DNA of 64,000 bases from Coriobacteriaceae bacterium (GTDB lineage Bacteria > Actinomycetota > Coriobacteriia > Coriobacteriales > Coriobacteriaceae). The notes under the pieces were generated by a model, which had not been told where the DNA came from, made no database searches, and worked only from the letters and a program-made list of their open reading frames with translations. The DNA lies in contig CP107217.1 of the NCBI GenBank assembly GCA_025757745.1, forward strand, positions 1,488,001-1,552,000, written 5' to 3'. Numbering within the stretch: the stretch's first letter is position 1; each line of letters opens with the position of its first letter. Below, one piece after another: positions 1-8,068 of the stretch. Position numbers and translations under genes: made by a program.

Positions 1-592
1 CGGCAACCAGAATCACGCGCTCCTGGAAGTTGATGACCACGGCAGCGCTGGAGTTGAGGCCCTTGATGGCGGGGTCGCACTGGTAGCCAGGTGCCGCGAG
101 CACGCAAAAGTCCGGCTCGCCGGTGCGCGCAATTTCGCGGGCAAGCGGACGAGCGAGCATTTGCTTAATAAAGAGCGCCTGGCTGGCACGCTCGCAGGCG
201 ACGAGCAGGCGACGCGTGTGGTTGCGGTCGGCGCCCGCCATGCCGCGCGTGACAAACACGTCGCGCTCGTTGAGGTAGTCGACGATACCGGCCTTGATGG
301 TCTCGTAGCTCTCAATCGAAAGCGGTCGGTTGACGGCGCCCCAGGCGATCTTGTCGTGAACATCGGGGGTGTCAACGATAAAACGATCGTTGGGTGAACG
401 GCCGGTGCGCTCCCCCGTCTCGATCACCAGCGCGCCGTTGGATGCCATGCGGCCTTCTTCGCGGCGGATAGCGTACTCGACGAGCTCCGCGGCGGGTAGA
501 TCAACCAGCAGGCGGGGCTGATTATCGGCGGGATCTTCGACCAGCGTAATACCAAAGTTGGACAGAACTTCTGCAGGGGTAACACCAGGCAT
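1..592 (-). CDS. pckA: Phosphoenolpyruvate carboxykinase (ATP), N-terminal part
   Basis: This is the first 197 codons of ATP-dependent PEP carboxykinase; the gene runs off the left edge. The enzyme interconverts oxaloacetate plus ATP with PEP, CO2 and ADP in the cytosol. The visible part has the family's N-terminal pattern: TGERTGRSPNDRFIV near residue 55, the RRLLVACERASQALFIKQM segment, then DFCVLAAPGYQCDP and GLNSSAAVVINFQERVI, matching the fold that precedes the P-loop. The P-loop and metal-binding residues lie outside the window. The ATG at 592 is preceded by a strong AAAGGAGG Shine-Dalgarno sequence, so the start is secure. No disruption is visible. Confidence 0.9.
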   Translation of the reverse strand, partial: MPGVTPAEVLSNFGITLVEDPADNQPRLLVDLPAAELVEYAIRREEGRMASNGALVIETGERTGRSPNDRFIVDTPDVHDKIAWGAVNRPLSIESYETIKAGIVDYLNERDVFVTRGMAGADRNHTRRLLVACERASQALFIKQMLARPLAREIARTGEPDFCVLAAPGYQCDPAIKGLNSSAAVVINFQERVILVA

Positions 593-740
593 GGGGCCTC
601 CTTTAAAAACGCGACACGCGGACGCAGCGCGCACTTTACTCACGTAAAGCCCGTTGTACCCGATATGCAAAAACGTTTTTGCGGCAACGGCGAAGCGCCC
701 GCCCAACGGTCAAAAATCACAGGCAAGCGGCCTGGTCATT

Positions 741-867
741 GGGGACGTTCTTAATCGACTAATCGTTGGGGACACTTATGGACCAGTCGTTGGGGACACT
801 CTTAAACAGGCAACAACCAAGGAGTGTCCCTAGATGCCGGCACTTAGGGACGTTCCCAAAGTGCCGA
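741..867. repeat. GGGGAC(G/A)(T/C)TC intergenic repeats, copy A
   Basis: Three short direct repeats around TTGGGGAC occur near 744, 761 and 790. A roughly 48 bp unit at 819-867 follows, beginning GGAGTGTCCC and ending CCCAAAGTGCCGAC. The unit abuts the lactate permease stop codon. Related units lie at 24724-24774 and 41085-41145. The whole pckA-permease gap (593-867) holds no gene. Confidence 0.7.
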
Positions 868-2439
868 CTACAGCGGCAGGCCTTGGCCGAGCATGGCGAT
901 GACGCTCATGAGGATCAGCATGCCGGCGGCGTAGGGCAGCACTGCGCCCAGGAGCTCGGCGTCCTTACCGCGCACGTGCACGGCAGCGAGGCCAATCGCG
1001 AGCGTCTGCGGCGAGACCATCTTACCGGCGGCGACACCCAGGGCGTTCAACGCAACCATCCAGTAGTCGCTCACGCCCAGCGCCGAAGCGGCCTGGCTCT
1101 GAATGGGACCAAACAGCATGCCCGACGATGTGCCCGAACCGGTCACGAACGCACCGACGGCACCGATCCACGGGGCCAGAATCGGGTACAGACCACCGGC
1201 GACGGCAATGCAGAACGCACTGATCGAAGAGATCATGCCCGCATAGCCCATCACCTTGGCACAGCCCAGCACCGAAAGCATCGTGATTACCGTCGGCATC
1301 ATCTGCTTCACAGTCGCGGCCAGCACCTCGCCCATCATGCGCGGCGAAGCCCCCTGAATGGCGCCGCCGATAAACGCGGCCAGGAAGATCCAAACACCCG
1401 GCGTGTTAATCCACGAAAACGTGAGCGTGCCGGGGTTCTCGCCGCAATACACCTGCACGTGACTCGCAAAGGGCGCAAGCGCGGCATGCACGGCGGGCAC
1501 CAGGTTGGACGTACCCAACAGCAGTACAAAAATCAGGATGAAACACGACCAGGCAGAAAGCGCCGACTTAGCGGTGAGCTGCTCACCGGCCTCGATATTC
1601 ATGTGAAAGCGCGCGTCCAGGTGACCGGACTTCTCGGCGCGCATGGCAAGCGCGGCGGTCAGCGCGAGCGACACGATGGAGCCCACGACCACGGCAAGCT
1701 CGGGGCCCACAAACATAGCGACGACCAGGGCAGCGCCGACAAAGGACGCGCCAGAGAGCAGCGCGATACCGGCCACGCCGTGCAGGCGCTCGCCTACGCT
1801 CGCAACATCGCCTTGATCGTCGGTCACGCGGCCCGCAACCAACACGATGAGCAGCGGCATCACCACAAAGAACGGTGCGAGCTGCACCAGCTGAACGGTC
1901 GCCAGGTGCAGGGAATCCAGACCCACCAGGTCGGCAACGGACACCGTGGGGATGCCGATGGAGCCGTAGGGCGTGGGCACGCCGTTGGCCAGCAGGCAGA
2001 TCAGCACGGCAGGCACGGCCTCAAAACCAAGGCCCGCGAGCATGCCGGCGGGAATGGCGACAGCGGTACCAAAGCCAGCCATGCCCTCCATAAAGCCGCC
2101 GAAGCACCACGCCACGAGCAGCGCCAGCAGACGGCGATCGCTGCTGATGGAGGTGATCATGCTGCCGATCACGTCCATGGCGCCCGTGCGAACGCAGAGG
2201 TTATACGTAAAGACGGCGGCGATAATCACCAACACGATGGGCCACAGCGCCATCAAAAAGCCCTCGAGCGAGGCCGTGGCTATCTGCGCCACCGGCAAAT
2301 GCCACCACGCAAAGGCGAGCACGCACGAAAGAACAAACGAACCAATCGCGGCTTTCCAGGCCGGCCATTTAAAGCACAGCAGCATCACGACAAGCCAGAT
2401 GATAGGCACAAGAGCCAGCAAAAATGCGGCGACGTCCAT
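868..2439 (-). CDS. lctP: L-lactate permease (LctP family)
   Basis: A 523-residue, highly hydrophobic protein with about 12-14 predicted membrane segments. It carries LctP-family blocks, including GGFMEGMAGFGTAVAIPAG near residue 115, ANGVPTPYGSIGIPTVS and a late VTGSGTSSGMLFGPIQS. LctP proteins import L-lactate or glycolate with protons across the cytoplasmic membrane. It starts at ATG 2439 and diverges from the flippase gene; pckA follows in the same direction, which fits lactate use and gluconeogenesis (inference). A long opposite-strand reading frame over the same DNA has no protein-like character. Confidence 0.88.
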   Translation of the reverse strand: MDVAAFLLALVPIIWLVVMLLCFKWPAWKAAIGSFVLSCVLAFAWWHLPVAQIATASLEGFLMALWPIVLVIIAAVFTYNLCVRTGAMDVIGSMITSISSDRRLLALLVAWCFGGFMEGMAGFGTAVAIPAGMLAGLGFEAVPAVLICLLANGVPTPYGSIGIPTVSVADLVGLDSLHLATVQLVQLAPFFVVMPLLIVLVAGRVTDDQGDVASVGERLHGVAGIALLSGASFVGAALVVAMFVGPELAVVVGSIVSLALTAALAMRAEKSGHLDARFHMNIEAGEQLTAKSALSAWSCFILIFVLLLGTSNLVPAVHAALAPFASHVQVYCGENPGTLTFSWINTPGVWIFLAAFIGGAIQGASPRMMGEVLAATVKQMMPTVITMLSVLGCAKVMGYAGMISSISAFCIAVAGGLYPILAPWIGAVGAFVTGSGTSSGMLFGPIQSQAASALGVSDYWMVALNALGVAAGKMVSPQTLAIGLAAVHVRGKDAELLGAVLPYAAGMLILMSVIAMLGQGLPL

Positions 2440-2542
2440 GGGTAAAAGCTCCTTGGTACCGCGAGGGCGGCATCGGGGGTGTCATAAAACTTGAACAGGA
2501 TAACGCACGCTTACCGACAATTTTCTGCCGCCTGCCGAAATA

Positions 2543-2590
2543 TTGAACAATCCGTTCAAAAACACGAGCAAACACCGCCGCGTCTATACT
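2543..2590 (+). promoter_or_regulatory. Palindromic operator and -10 box in the lctP/flippase divergent region
   Basis: A perfect inverted repeat TTGAAC-N5-GTTCAA lies at 2543-2559. A TATACT -10 box at 2585-2590 sits about 29 bp before the flippase TTG start. The palindrome is placed just upstream of the -35 zone of that promoter and can also affect the divergent permease promoter. It resembles a TetR- or GntR-type operator; the regulator is unknown. Confidence 0.5.
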
Positions 2591-2618
2591 AGAGCGCAGC
2601 AATAGAAAGGACTCCGCC

Positions 2619-4193
2619 TTGAGCATCACGCCCCTCGATAGCATCCGCCGCGCCATCGCCCGCCGCAACGGCGTCACCGACCCCACCGTATCGGGCGGGG
2701 CGCACGGGCAGGGCGGACGCATCGAGAACGGCCTGTTCCCCGCATCGCACACCGCCGAGGAGCTCGCACGAATCCAAGAGCTAAGCCAGCGTAACGCCGG
2801 CGGTCCCGACAGCAACCAGGCCACACGCCGTCGCCGCGAGCGCGATCGCCAGCCCGGCCCCATCCACCGCATGGTCAATGCCTGGTGGAACCGCCTGCTC
2901 GGAGCCGTCTACGGCGGCGGCTTCTCCACGCAAGAAGCCGAGTACGAAGATCATGCCACCCGTCGCGACTACCTTTGGAATACCCTGGGCACCGCCGTAT
3001 GGGGCATGGCGTTTCCTCTGCTCACCATCGTGTCCACGCAGCTCGTGGGCGCCGAGGAAGCCGGCAAGTTCTCCATTGCGTTTGTCACCGGCACACTCAT
3101 CATGATCGCGTGCAACTACGGCGTGCGCAATTTCCAGGTCTCGGACATCGACGAGAAGACGTCCTTTGCCTCTTACCAGCTCAATCGCTGGCTTTGCGGA
3201 GCGCTCGCCCTAGGCTGCGGCCTCATGTACAGCAGCGCCCGCGGCTACGATGCGCAGATGGCCACGATCGGCCTGGGCGTCTACCTGTATAAAGTGATCG
3301 ACGGCGTGGCGGACGTGTACGAGGGCCGCCTACAGCAGGCCGATAAACTCTACCTGGCCGGCATGAGCCAAACGCTACGCTCCGCCGGCGTCATCGCGGT
3401 CTTTAGCGTGGCGCTGTTCCTTACGCGCAGCATGCCCATCGCGGCGATGGCCATGGGTGTCACAGCCATCGCCTCGCTCGTGCTGGTCACCGCGCCGCTC
3501 GCCCTGCTCGAGACCGAAAAATCACGCCGCGTGAGCCTGCGCGAGGTCGGCCACCTGTTTGTCCAGTGCGCTCCGCTCTTTGGCGCGCTCTTTTTGTTCA
3601 ACCTTATCGAGAGCATGCCCAAGTTTGTTATGGAAGGCACGCTGGCCTACAAATACCAGCTGTACTTTAATGCCCTGTTCTTTCCGGCGCAGGCTATTTT
3701 GCTGAGCATCGGATTTGTCTATAAACCGCAGCTTTTGCGTCTGTCGAGCATTTGGGCGAACCCGCGCAAACGCCGCCGTTTTGACTTGATTATTATTGCC
3801 GTTATGGCGCTGATCGTGGCCATCACCGGCGTATGCGCCGCATTTATGGCCGGCCCCGGCATTCCCCTCATGAGCTTTATGTACGGCCTCAACTTTGAGC
3901 GCTACCGCACATTGGCGCTGCTGATGGTCGTCGCCGGCGGCGTAACCGCGGCCATCGATTTTATCTACGCCATCATCACAGTGCTGCGCCACGCTGGAGA
4001 CGTCACCAAGATCTACCTGACCTGCTTTGCCGTGAGCGTAGTGCTCCCGGTGATCCTGATCAACCTGCTGGGCCTGATGGGTGCCGTCGTGAGCTACCTG
4101 GCTATCATGGCCCTACTGCTGGTGCTGTTGATTGTCGAATACGCCCACATTCGCCAACGCATAGAACGCGACCGCAACCCGTACGGCGCCTAA
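2619..4193 (+). CDS. Polysaccharide/lipid flippase-like membrane protein (MOP superfamily)
   Basis: A 524-residue protein with a polar, Arg-rich N-terminal tail of about 120 residues, followed by about 12 membrane helices with the spacing of Wzx/MATE-type exporters (for example LLTIVSTQLVGAEEAGKFSIAF). Such proteins flip undecaprenyl-linked sugars or lipids across the membrane; the substrate here cannot be read from sequence. The TTG start is chosen because AGAAAGG lies 6-7 bases upstream and a TATACT promoter precedes it. A later ATG at the start of MVNAWWNRLLG is possible. No sugar transferases are adjacent, so it is an orphan flippase rather than part of a capsule locus. Confidence 0.7.
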   Translation: MSITPLDSIRRAIARRNGVTDPTVSGGAHGQGGRIENGLFPASHTAEELARIQELSQRNAGGPDSNQATRRRRERDRQPGPIHRMVNAWWNRLLGAVYGGGFSTQEAEYEDHATRRDYLWNTLGTAVWGMAFPLLTIVSTQLVGAEEAGKFSIAFVTGTLIMIACNYGVRNFQVSDIDEKTSFASYQLNRWLCGALALGCGLMYSSARGYDAQMATIGLGVYLYKVIDGVADVYEGRLQQADKLYLAGMSQTLRSAGVIAVFSVALFLTRSMPIAAMAMGVTAIASLVLVTAPLALLETEKSRRVSLREVGHLFVQCAPLFGALFLFNLIESMPKFVMEGTLAYKYQLYFNALFFPAQAILLSIGFVYKPQLLRLSSIWANPRKRRRFDLIIIAVMALIVAITGVCAAFMAGPGIPLMSFMYGLNFERYRTLALLMVVAGGVTAAIDFIYAIITVLRHAGDVTKIYLTCFAVSVVLPVILINLLGLMGAVVSYLAIMALLLVLLIVEYAHIRQRIERDRNPYGA

Positions 4194-4510
4194 TTAGCTG
4201 CCCCGGTCACCGGAATTTGCGATGGAATCTCCCCGACTGGGGTCTCGTTGCGAACAATATGCATCACGCAAAACTAAGTGAGTAGACTTTTACCGAATCC
4301 CCGACCACGCCAGCAAAGCACAAGTCTGTGACCTGCAGTTTTATTGAGGCAAATAAGTTGGGTGCTCGGCATTTCCAAAAAAGTCTACTCACTTAGCCAG
4401 CGGGCAGCCAAATGATTATTTAATCCCCGTCCCAGAAAAATCAATTAGCGGGCAGAAGGGCAAAAGTAGTCAAAAAGGCCCCGTCCCAAATTAGCTACCC
4501 TTTGCAGCGA
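4194..4510. other. 317 bp intergenic region with an inverted-repeat element
   Basis: No coding capacity is seen. It contains a perfect 18 bp inverted repeat, starting CTAAGTGAGTAG at 4274-4291 and mirrored at 4379-4396, around an 87 bp core. The total is 123 bp. This looks like a small non-autonomous palindromic element or a long stem. The flanks include GTCCCA-rich sequence near 4430 and 4485. Confidence 0.6.
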
Positions 4511-5350
4511 TTATTCGCCCGGGTTGATGTTCGCATAAAACTCCGCCCCGTCGTCCAGGCGCAGGATGCCCACGCGGCCGAACTCGGAACCGGTGGCCGC
4601 CGCACAGTCGATATCGATGCGATCGGGCACGCCGGCGGTATCCTCGCCACCCAAGCGCACCATCCGCCCGCGGCCCGACTCCTCATCGAGCCCTGCCAGG
4701 CCGCCAACCTCGCAATAACGCCCCAGCGACACCGTGGGCGTGTGGCCGCTCACCACGACCGGGCCCTTGCCCTCGGCAGAAAGCAGCCCCGTCGGGGCAT
4801 CCCAGTAGCCGTGACGAATCCACAGCAAGTCATCGGACGACTGCACGGCGAGCATTTGCTGCAGCAGCTCGCTATCGGCATCGACCGCTCCCCTGCCGTC
4901 GCCGCAATCGACACCATGCTCAAGCAAAAACGCACGCGCCGCCTCGGTCTGAACGCCGGCGTGCACCAGCAGATACGGTCGCTCGGCAGTCTCGACCACC
5001 GCGTAGAGCGGCAGGGCGGCAGCCCAGCGCACCAGCCCCTCGTATGCCTCAAATTCCATTTCGTTGAGCTGCTGACGCGTGGTCCAACCGCCATTGATAT
5101 CCCAGGTCTCGGCATCGAGCGGGTCCTGGCCAATGATCGCGTCGAGCATGATCTGCTCGTGGTTGCCCTTAAGCACGCGAGCGTTGGGCAGCGACCGTAC
5201 CAAGTTAATGACGCCGACCGGATCGGGACCGCGGTCGATCATGTCGCCTAGCACGTACAGCGTGTCGTCGGACGTCAGCGAGATCTTGGAAAGGGCCTCG
5301 TCCAGCGCGCGCACGTGCCCGTGAGCATCAGATGTCACATAGATCGCCAT
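4511..5350 (-). CDS. Calcineurin-like metallophosphatase (PrpA/lambda-phosphatase type)
   Basis: 279 residues. Metallophosphoesterase motifs are in order: DAHGH near residue 8, GDMIDRGPDP near 36, KGNHEQIM near 61 and VVSGHTPT near 200. These supply the di-metal site of the PPP-like phosphatases. The family includes protein Ser/Thr phosphatases and diadenosine tetraphosphatases, so the substrate is uncertain. Start ATG 5350 follows AAAGGCG. It stands alone between the flippase and the antiporter, and both neighbours are on the opposite strand. Confidence 0.82.
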   Translation of the reverse strand: MAIYVTSDAHGHVRALDEALSKISLTSDDTLYVLGDMIDRGPDPVGVINLVRSLPNARVLKGNHEQIMLDAIIGQDPLDAETWDINGGWTTRQQLNEMEFEAYEGLVRWAAALPLYAVVETAERPYLLVHAGVQTEAARAFLLEHGVDCGDGRGAVDADSELLQQMLAVQSSDDLLWIRHGYWDAPTGLLSAEGKGPVVVSGHTPTVSLGRYCEVGGLAGLDEESGRGRMVRLGGEDTAGVPDRIDIDCAAATGSEFGRVGILRLDDGAEFYANINPGE

Positions 5351-5672
5351 GGAACGCCTTTCCCTGCATTACGGCCGAAGCCCGATGCCACGACTAAAAC
5401 TTCAAGTTGAACTTAAACGTTACCCATTGTACTCCGTTGCAATAAAGCTGGAAAGTGCCACCGCTGCCAACGGTCACAAGCGGCCGCCCGCACGCCCCGA
5501 AAACACCGCGCCACCAGCACCAACGCCCCAACCAGCACCGCCCGCGCCCCCCCGCCTCGTGTCGATAATGCGAACGCCCGCGGCTCGGCCCCATAAACCC
5601 ACCATCTTTGGGTACAAATAACCGCAGACAACTGACCGTGCCACGCCAACCACCCAGGAGCGGACACTACCC
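5351..5672. other. 322 bp divergent intergenic region
   Basis: No convincing gene, terminator or repeat was seen. It holds the divergent promoters of the metallophosphatase and the antiporter, a C-rich middle (5500-5560), and CAGGAG at about 5656 as the antiporter ribosome-binding site. Confidence 0.5.
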
Positions 5673-7274
5673 ATGAACCAGATACTTCTCTTTATCGGCC
5701 TCGTCATCATTTTGTGTCTGACCATCAAACCCGTCGGCAAAAAGCTCCCCTTCCCTACCCTGCTCATCTTTATCGCGCTCGGCATGCTGCTGGGCGTCAA
5801 CGGGCCGGCGCACATCGACTTTAGCGACTACGCGCTTACCGAAACCGTCTGCAGTACGGCGCTGCTGTTCATCATGTTCTACGGCGGCTTTAACACCAAC
5901 ATCGACCGCGCCAAGCCCGTCGCCGCGCCCGCGGTACTGCTGAGCACGCTCGGCGTTATCGCCACCGCCGGCATCACGGGCGCCTTTGCGCATTTTGCAC
6001 TAGGCTTCGACTGGATCGGCGGCCTGCTGCTGGGCTCGGTCGTGGCGTCGACCGATGCGGCGAGCGTCTTTAGCGTGCTGCGCGAGCACAACCTTTCGCT
6101 AAAGGGCGCGACTGACTCGCTGCTCGAGGTCGAATCGGGCTCCAACGACCCCGTCGCCTACATGCTTACCGCGGTGCTCGCGACCCTCGCGGCGGGCGGC
6201 GACATCGACATTCCCGTGCTGTTGGCCAAGCAGATCACCCTGGGCGTGGGACTGGGCCTTGCCATCGGCTGGACATCCAGCCGCCTGATTGAACGCGCGC
6301 ACGCAACGGCCGAGGGCGCGCAGACCATCTTTTTGTTCGCCGTGGCGATCGTCGCCTACGCATTGCCGAGCTATCTGGGCGGCAACGGCTTTTTGGCCGT
6401 GTACCTGGCCGGCATTGTGCTGGGCGCGAGCGACATCACCGGCAAGGTCGAGATGGCGCACTTTTTTGACACCCTCACCGAGATGGCCGAGATGACCATC
6501 TTCTTTTTGCTGGGCCTGCTCGTCACGCCCGCGCGCCTGCCGCAGATGCTGCTGCCGGGCCTGGCGCTCATGGCGTTTATGCTCTTTGCGAGCCGCCCCA
6601 TCGCCGTCGGTCTGCTGCTGGTGCCCTTTAAGACGAACCCTCGCCAGGTTGCACTCGTAAGCTGGGCGGGCTTGCGCGGCGCGGCTTCGGTCGTCTTTAG
6701 CCTCTTTGCCGTGGTAGCCGGCGTTCCCGGCGGTCACGACCTGTTTGACCTGGTGTTTGTGATTGCCGTATCGAGCATTGTGGTGCAGGGCTCGCTGCTA
6801 CCGGCGGTGGCAAAGAAGCTCGACATGATCGATGCAGAAGGCGACGTGCGCCGTACGTTTAACGATTACCGCGACGAGGACGGCATGTCGTTTGTCAAGC
6901 TCAAGGTGGGCGCGGGCCATCCGTTTGCCGGGCGCTCACTCGCGGACATCGGCAGCGTCACGGACATGCTCGTGGTCCTGGTACTGCGCGACGGCGCGCA
7001 CCCGGTGCTGCCCAACGGCGATACCGTCATCGAGGAAGGCGACCTTCTGGTTATGGCCGCTCCAACGTTTGAGGAGCGTGCCGAGGTTACGCTGCGCGAG
7101 GTCACCGTGACGCCCCACGGCCGCTTAGCTGGACAGCGCCTGCGCGATGTACCGCAGGGCAAGCACCCCTTTATCGTGGTGATGCTCAAGCGCGACGGCC
7201 AAACGATCATCCCCGACGGCAACACCCTCATATATGCCGGCGACGAAGCCGTCATCGCCACGCTGGCGTCGTAG
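5673..7274 (+). CDS. K+/H+ antiporter, CPA1 family with C-terminal RCK_C domains
   Basis: 533 residues. About 12 membrane segments (residues 1-390) carry CPA1 features: LLGSVVASTDAASVFSVL near 125, the EVESGSNDPVAY motif near 152 with the transport acidic pair, and WAGLRGAASVVFSL near 330. The cytosolic tail has two RCK_C (TrkA-C)-like modules, near 405-465 (HPFAGRSLADIGS...EEGDLLVMA) and near 475-533. This layout matches NhaP2/CvrA potassium/proton antiporters, where RCK_C gates transport by ligand. It ends 13 bp before a palindromic repeat. Symbol withheld because nhaP2 and cvrA are both used. Confidence 0.85.
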   Translation: MNQILLFIGLVIILCLTIKPVGKKLPFPTLLIFIALGMLLGVNGPAHIDFSDYALTETVCSTALLFIMFYGGFNTNIDRAKPVAAPAVLLSTLGVIATAGITGAFAHFALGFDWIGGLLLGSVVASTDAASVFSVLREHNLSLKGATDSLLEVESGSNDPVAYMLTAVLATLAAGGDIDIPVLLAKQITLGVGLGLAIGWTSSRLIERAHATAEGAQTIFLFAVAIVAYALPSYLGGNGFLAVYLAGIVLGASDITGKVEMAHFFDTLTEMAEMTIFFLLGLLVTPARLPQMLLPGLALMAFMLFASRPIAVGLLLVPFKTNPRQVALVSWAGLRGAASVVFSLFAVVAGVPGGHDLFDLVFVIAVSSIVVQGSLLPAVAKKLDMIDAEGDVRRTFNDYRDEDGMSFVKLKVGAGHPFAGRSLADIGSVTDMLVVLVLRDGAHPVLPNGDTVIEEGDLLVMAAPTFEERAEVTLREVTVTPHGRLAGQRLRDVPQGKHPFIVVMLKRDGQTIIPDGNTLIYAGDEAVIATLAS

Positions 7275-7370
7275 CCATCCCCACCCATAACTTGCGGTGA
7301 AATAGGGACTGAATAGGCCTTCTAGCAGCCTAAACAGTCCCTATTTCACCGCAAGTTATTGAGGGGATGG
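7275..7370. repeat. Roughly 70 bp TTGCGGTGAAATA palindrome, copy a
   Basis: Perfect 25 bp inverted arms at 7287-7311 and 7335-7359 begin ATAACTTGCGG. An outer pairing CCATCCCC/GGGGATGG (7275-7282 with 7363-7370) extends the stem. It lies between converging genes, 20 bp past the small minus-strand CDS. There is no T-run, so it is not a classical terminator. Three relatives are at 31444, 34718 and 40968. Confidence 0.85.
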
Positions 7371-7389
7371 GGTTGAGGGGTGGCTATGG

Positions 7390-7596
7390 CTACCAGCCGT
7401 CGTCCGTATCATCGCCTGTGGCGAAGGCACGGAGGTCGAGGCCTTCGCGTTCGGCTCGGGCTAGGAGCTCTTGGGGCGACTCGTCCTCGATATCCATCAC
7501 GTCGAGCATGGCGGCCGGAAAGCCCACGCCCGCCGCAGACCCCACGCGGTCGAGCAGGCTCTCGCGCAGCTGACCTACGTCAACTTCGATCTTCAT
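7390..7596 (-). CDS. Small conserved-looking acidic protein, unknown function
   Basis: 68 residues, beginning MKIEVDVGQLRESLLDRVG and ending in a D/E-rich tail. The ATG at 7596 is chosen because AGGAGGTTTCACC lies immediately upstream; the longer in-frame extension to 7809 lacks such a signal and overlaps the opposite promoter. The AVGFPAAMLDV-like middle and ELLARAEREGLDL segment suggest an all-alpha cytosolic protein with no membrane segment. No family is recognised. It diverges from the broken MazG-like gene. Confidence 0.6.
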   Translation of the reverse strand: MKIEVDVGQLRESLLDRVGSAAGVGFPAAMLDVMDIEDESPQELLARAEREGLDLRAFATGDDTDDGW

Positions 7597-7711
7597 GGTG
7601 AAACCTCCTACCGGCCAATCGCGACCGAACAAACCGCACACCCCAAATGATGTGCAATAAATACCAGATACGGCCATAATAAAACAATGAACATCAGGGA
7701 GGTTGCGGACG

Positions 7712-8068
7712 ATGGATAAGCTCGATGCCATGACGAAACAAGTCAGGGACTTTTGTGATGCACGCGACTGGCGCAAATAGCACACGCCAAAAGAGCTTGC
7801 CATAGGCATGGCAACTGAGCCCTCCGAGCTCCTTCAGCTCTTTCGTTTTGTGAGCGACGAGCGCATTGCAGAAATGTTCGAAGACACCGAGCAACGCCAA
7901 GCTATCGAAGACGAAGTCGCCGACACGCTTCTTTTCCTTCTGCGTTTCTCAGATTTAAATGAAATCGACCTGCCAGCGGCGCTTTCGTCCAAGCTCAAGC
8001 GCAATGGCGAGCGCTACCCCGTCGATGCATCATCTAACGAATACAGAAAGGCGGACCATCATGAGTAA
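7712..8068 (+). pseudogene. MazG-like nucleotide pyrophosphohydrolase with in-frame amber stop
   Basis: The reading frame begins MDKLDAMTKQVRDFCDARDW after a GGGAGG ribosome-binding site, hits TAG at codon 23 (7778-7780), and continues HTPKELAIG...EPSELLQLFRF...EDEVADTLLFLLRF to TAA at 8068. The downstream part keeps the E-x2-E and E-x2-D metal motifs of MazG/RS21-C6-type NTP pyrophosphohydrolases, about 118 codons in all. Relatives read smoothly through DW-x(2-3)-H-x-P-K, so a single substitution best explains the stop. Restart at ATG 7808 would give 86 residues with both motifs but no good ribosome-binding site. It overlaps the next gene by 8 bp, so the pair is a translational unit. Confidence 0.8.

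Noticed and set aside
766..2445. Long plus-strand ORF antisense to lctP
   Set aside because: It reads as a His/Arg-rich low-complexity product of high-GC shadow coding; the minus frame has clear LctP motifs and membrane segments.
2543..2559. LexA (SOS) box
   Set aside because: The spacing GAAC-N5-GTTC differs from the GAAC-N4-GTTC of Gram-positive LexA sites; kept only as an unassigned operator.
7275..7370. Simple intrinsic terminator
   Set aside because: Stem is perfect but no T-run follows on either strand, and a dispersed family with paired changes exists.
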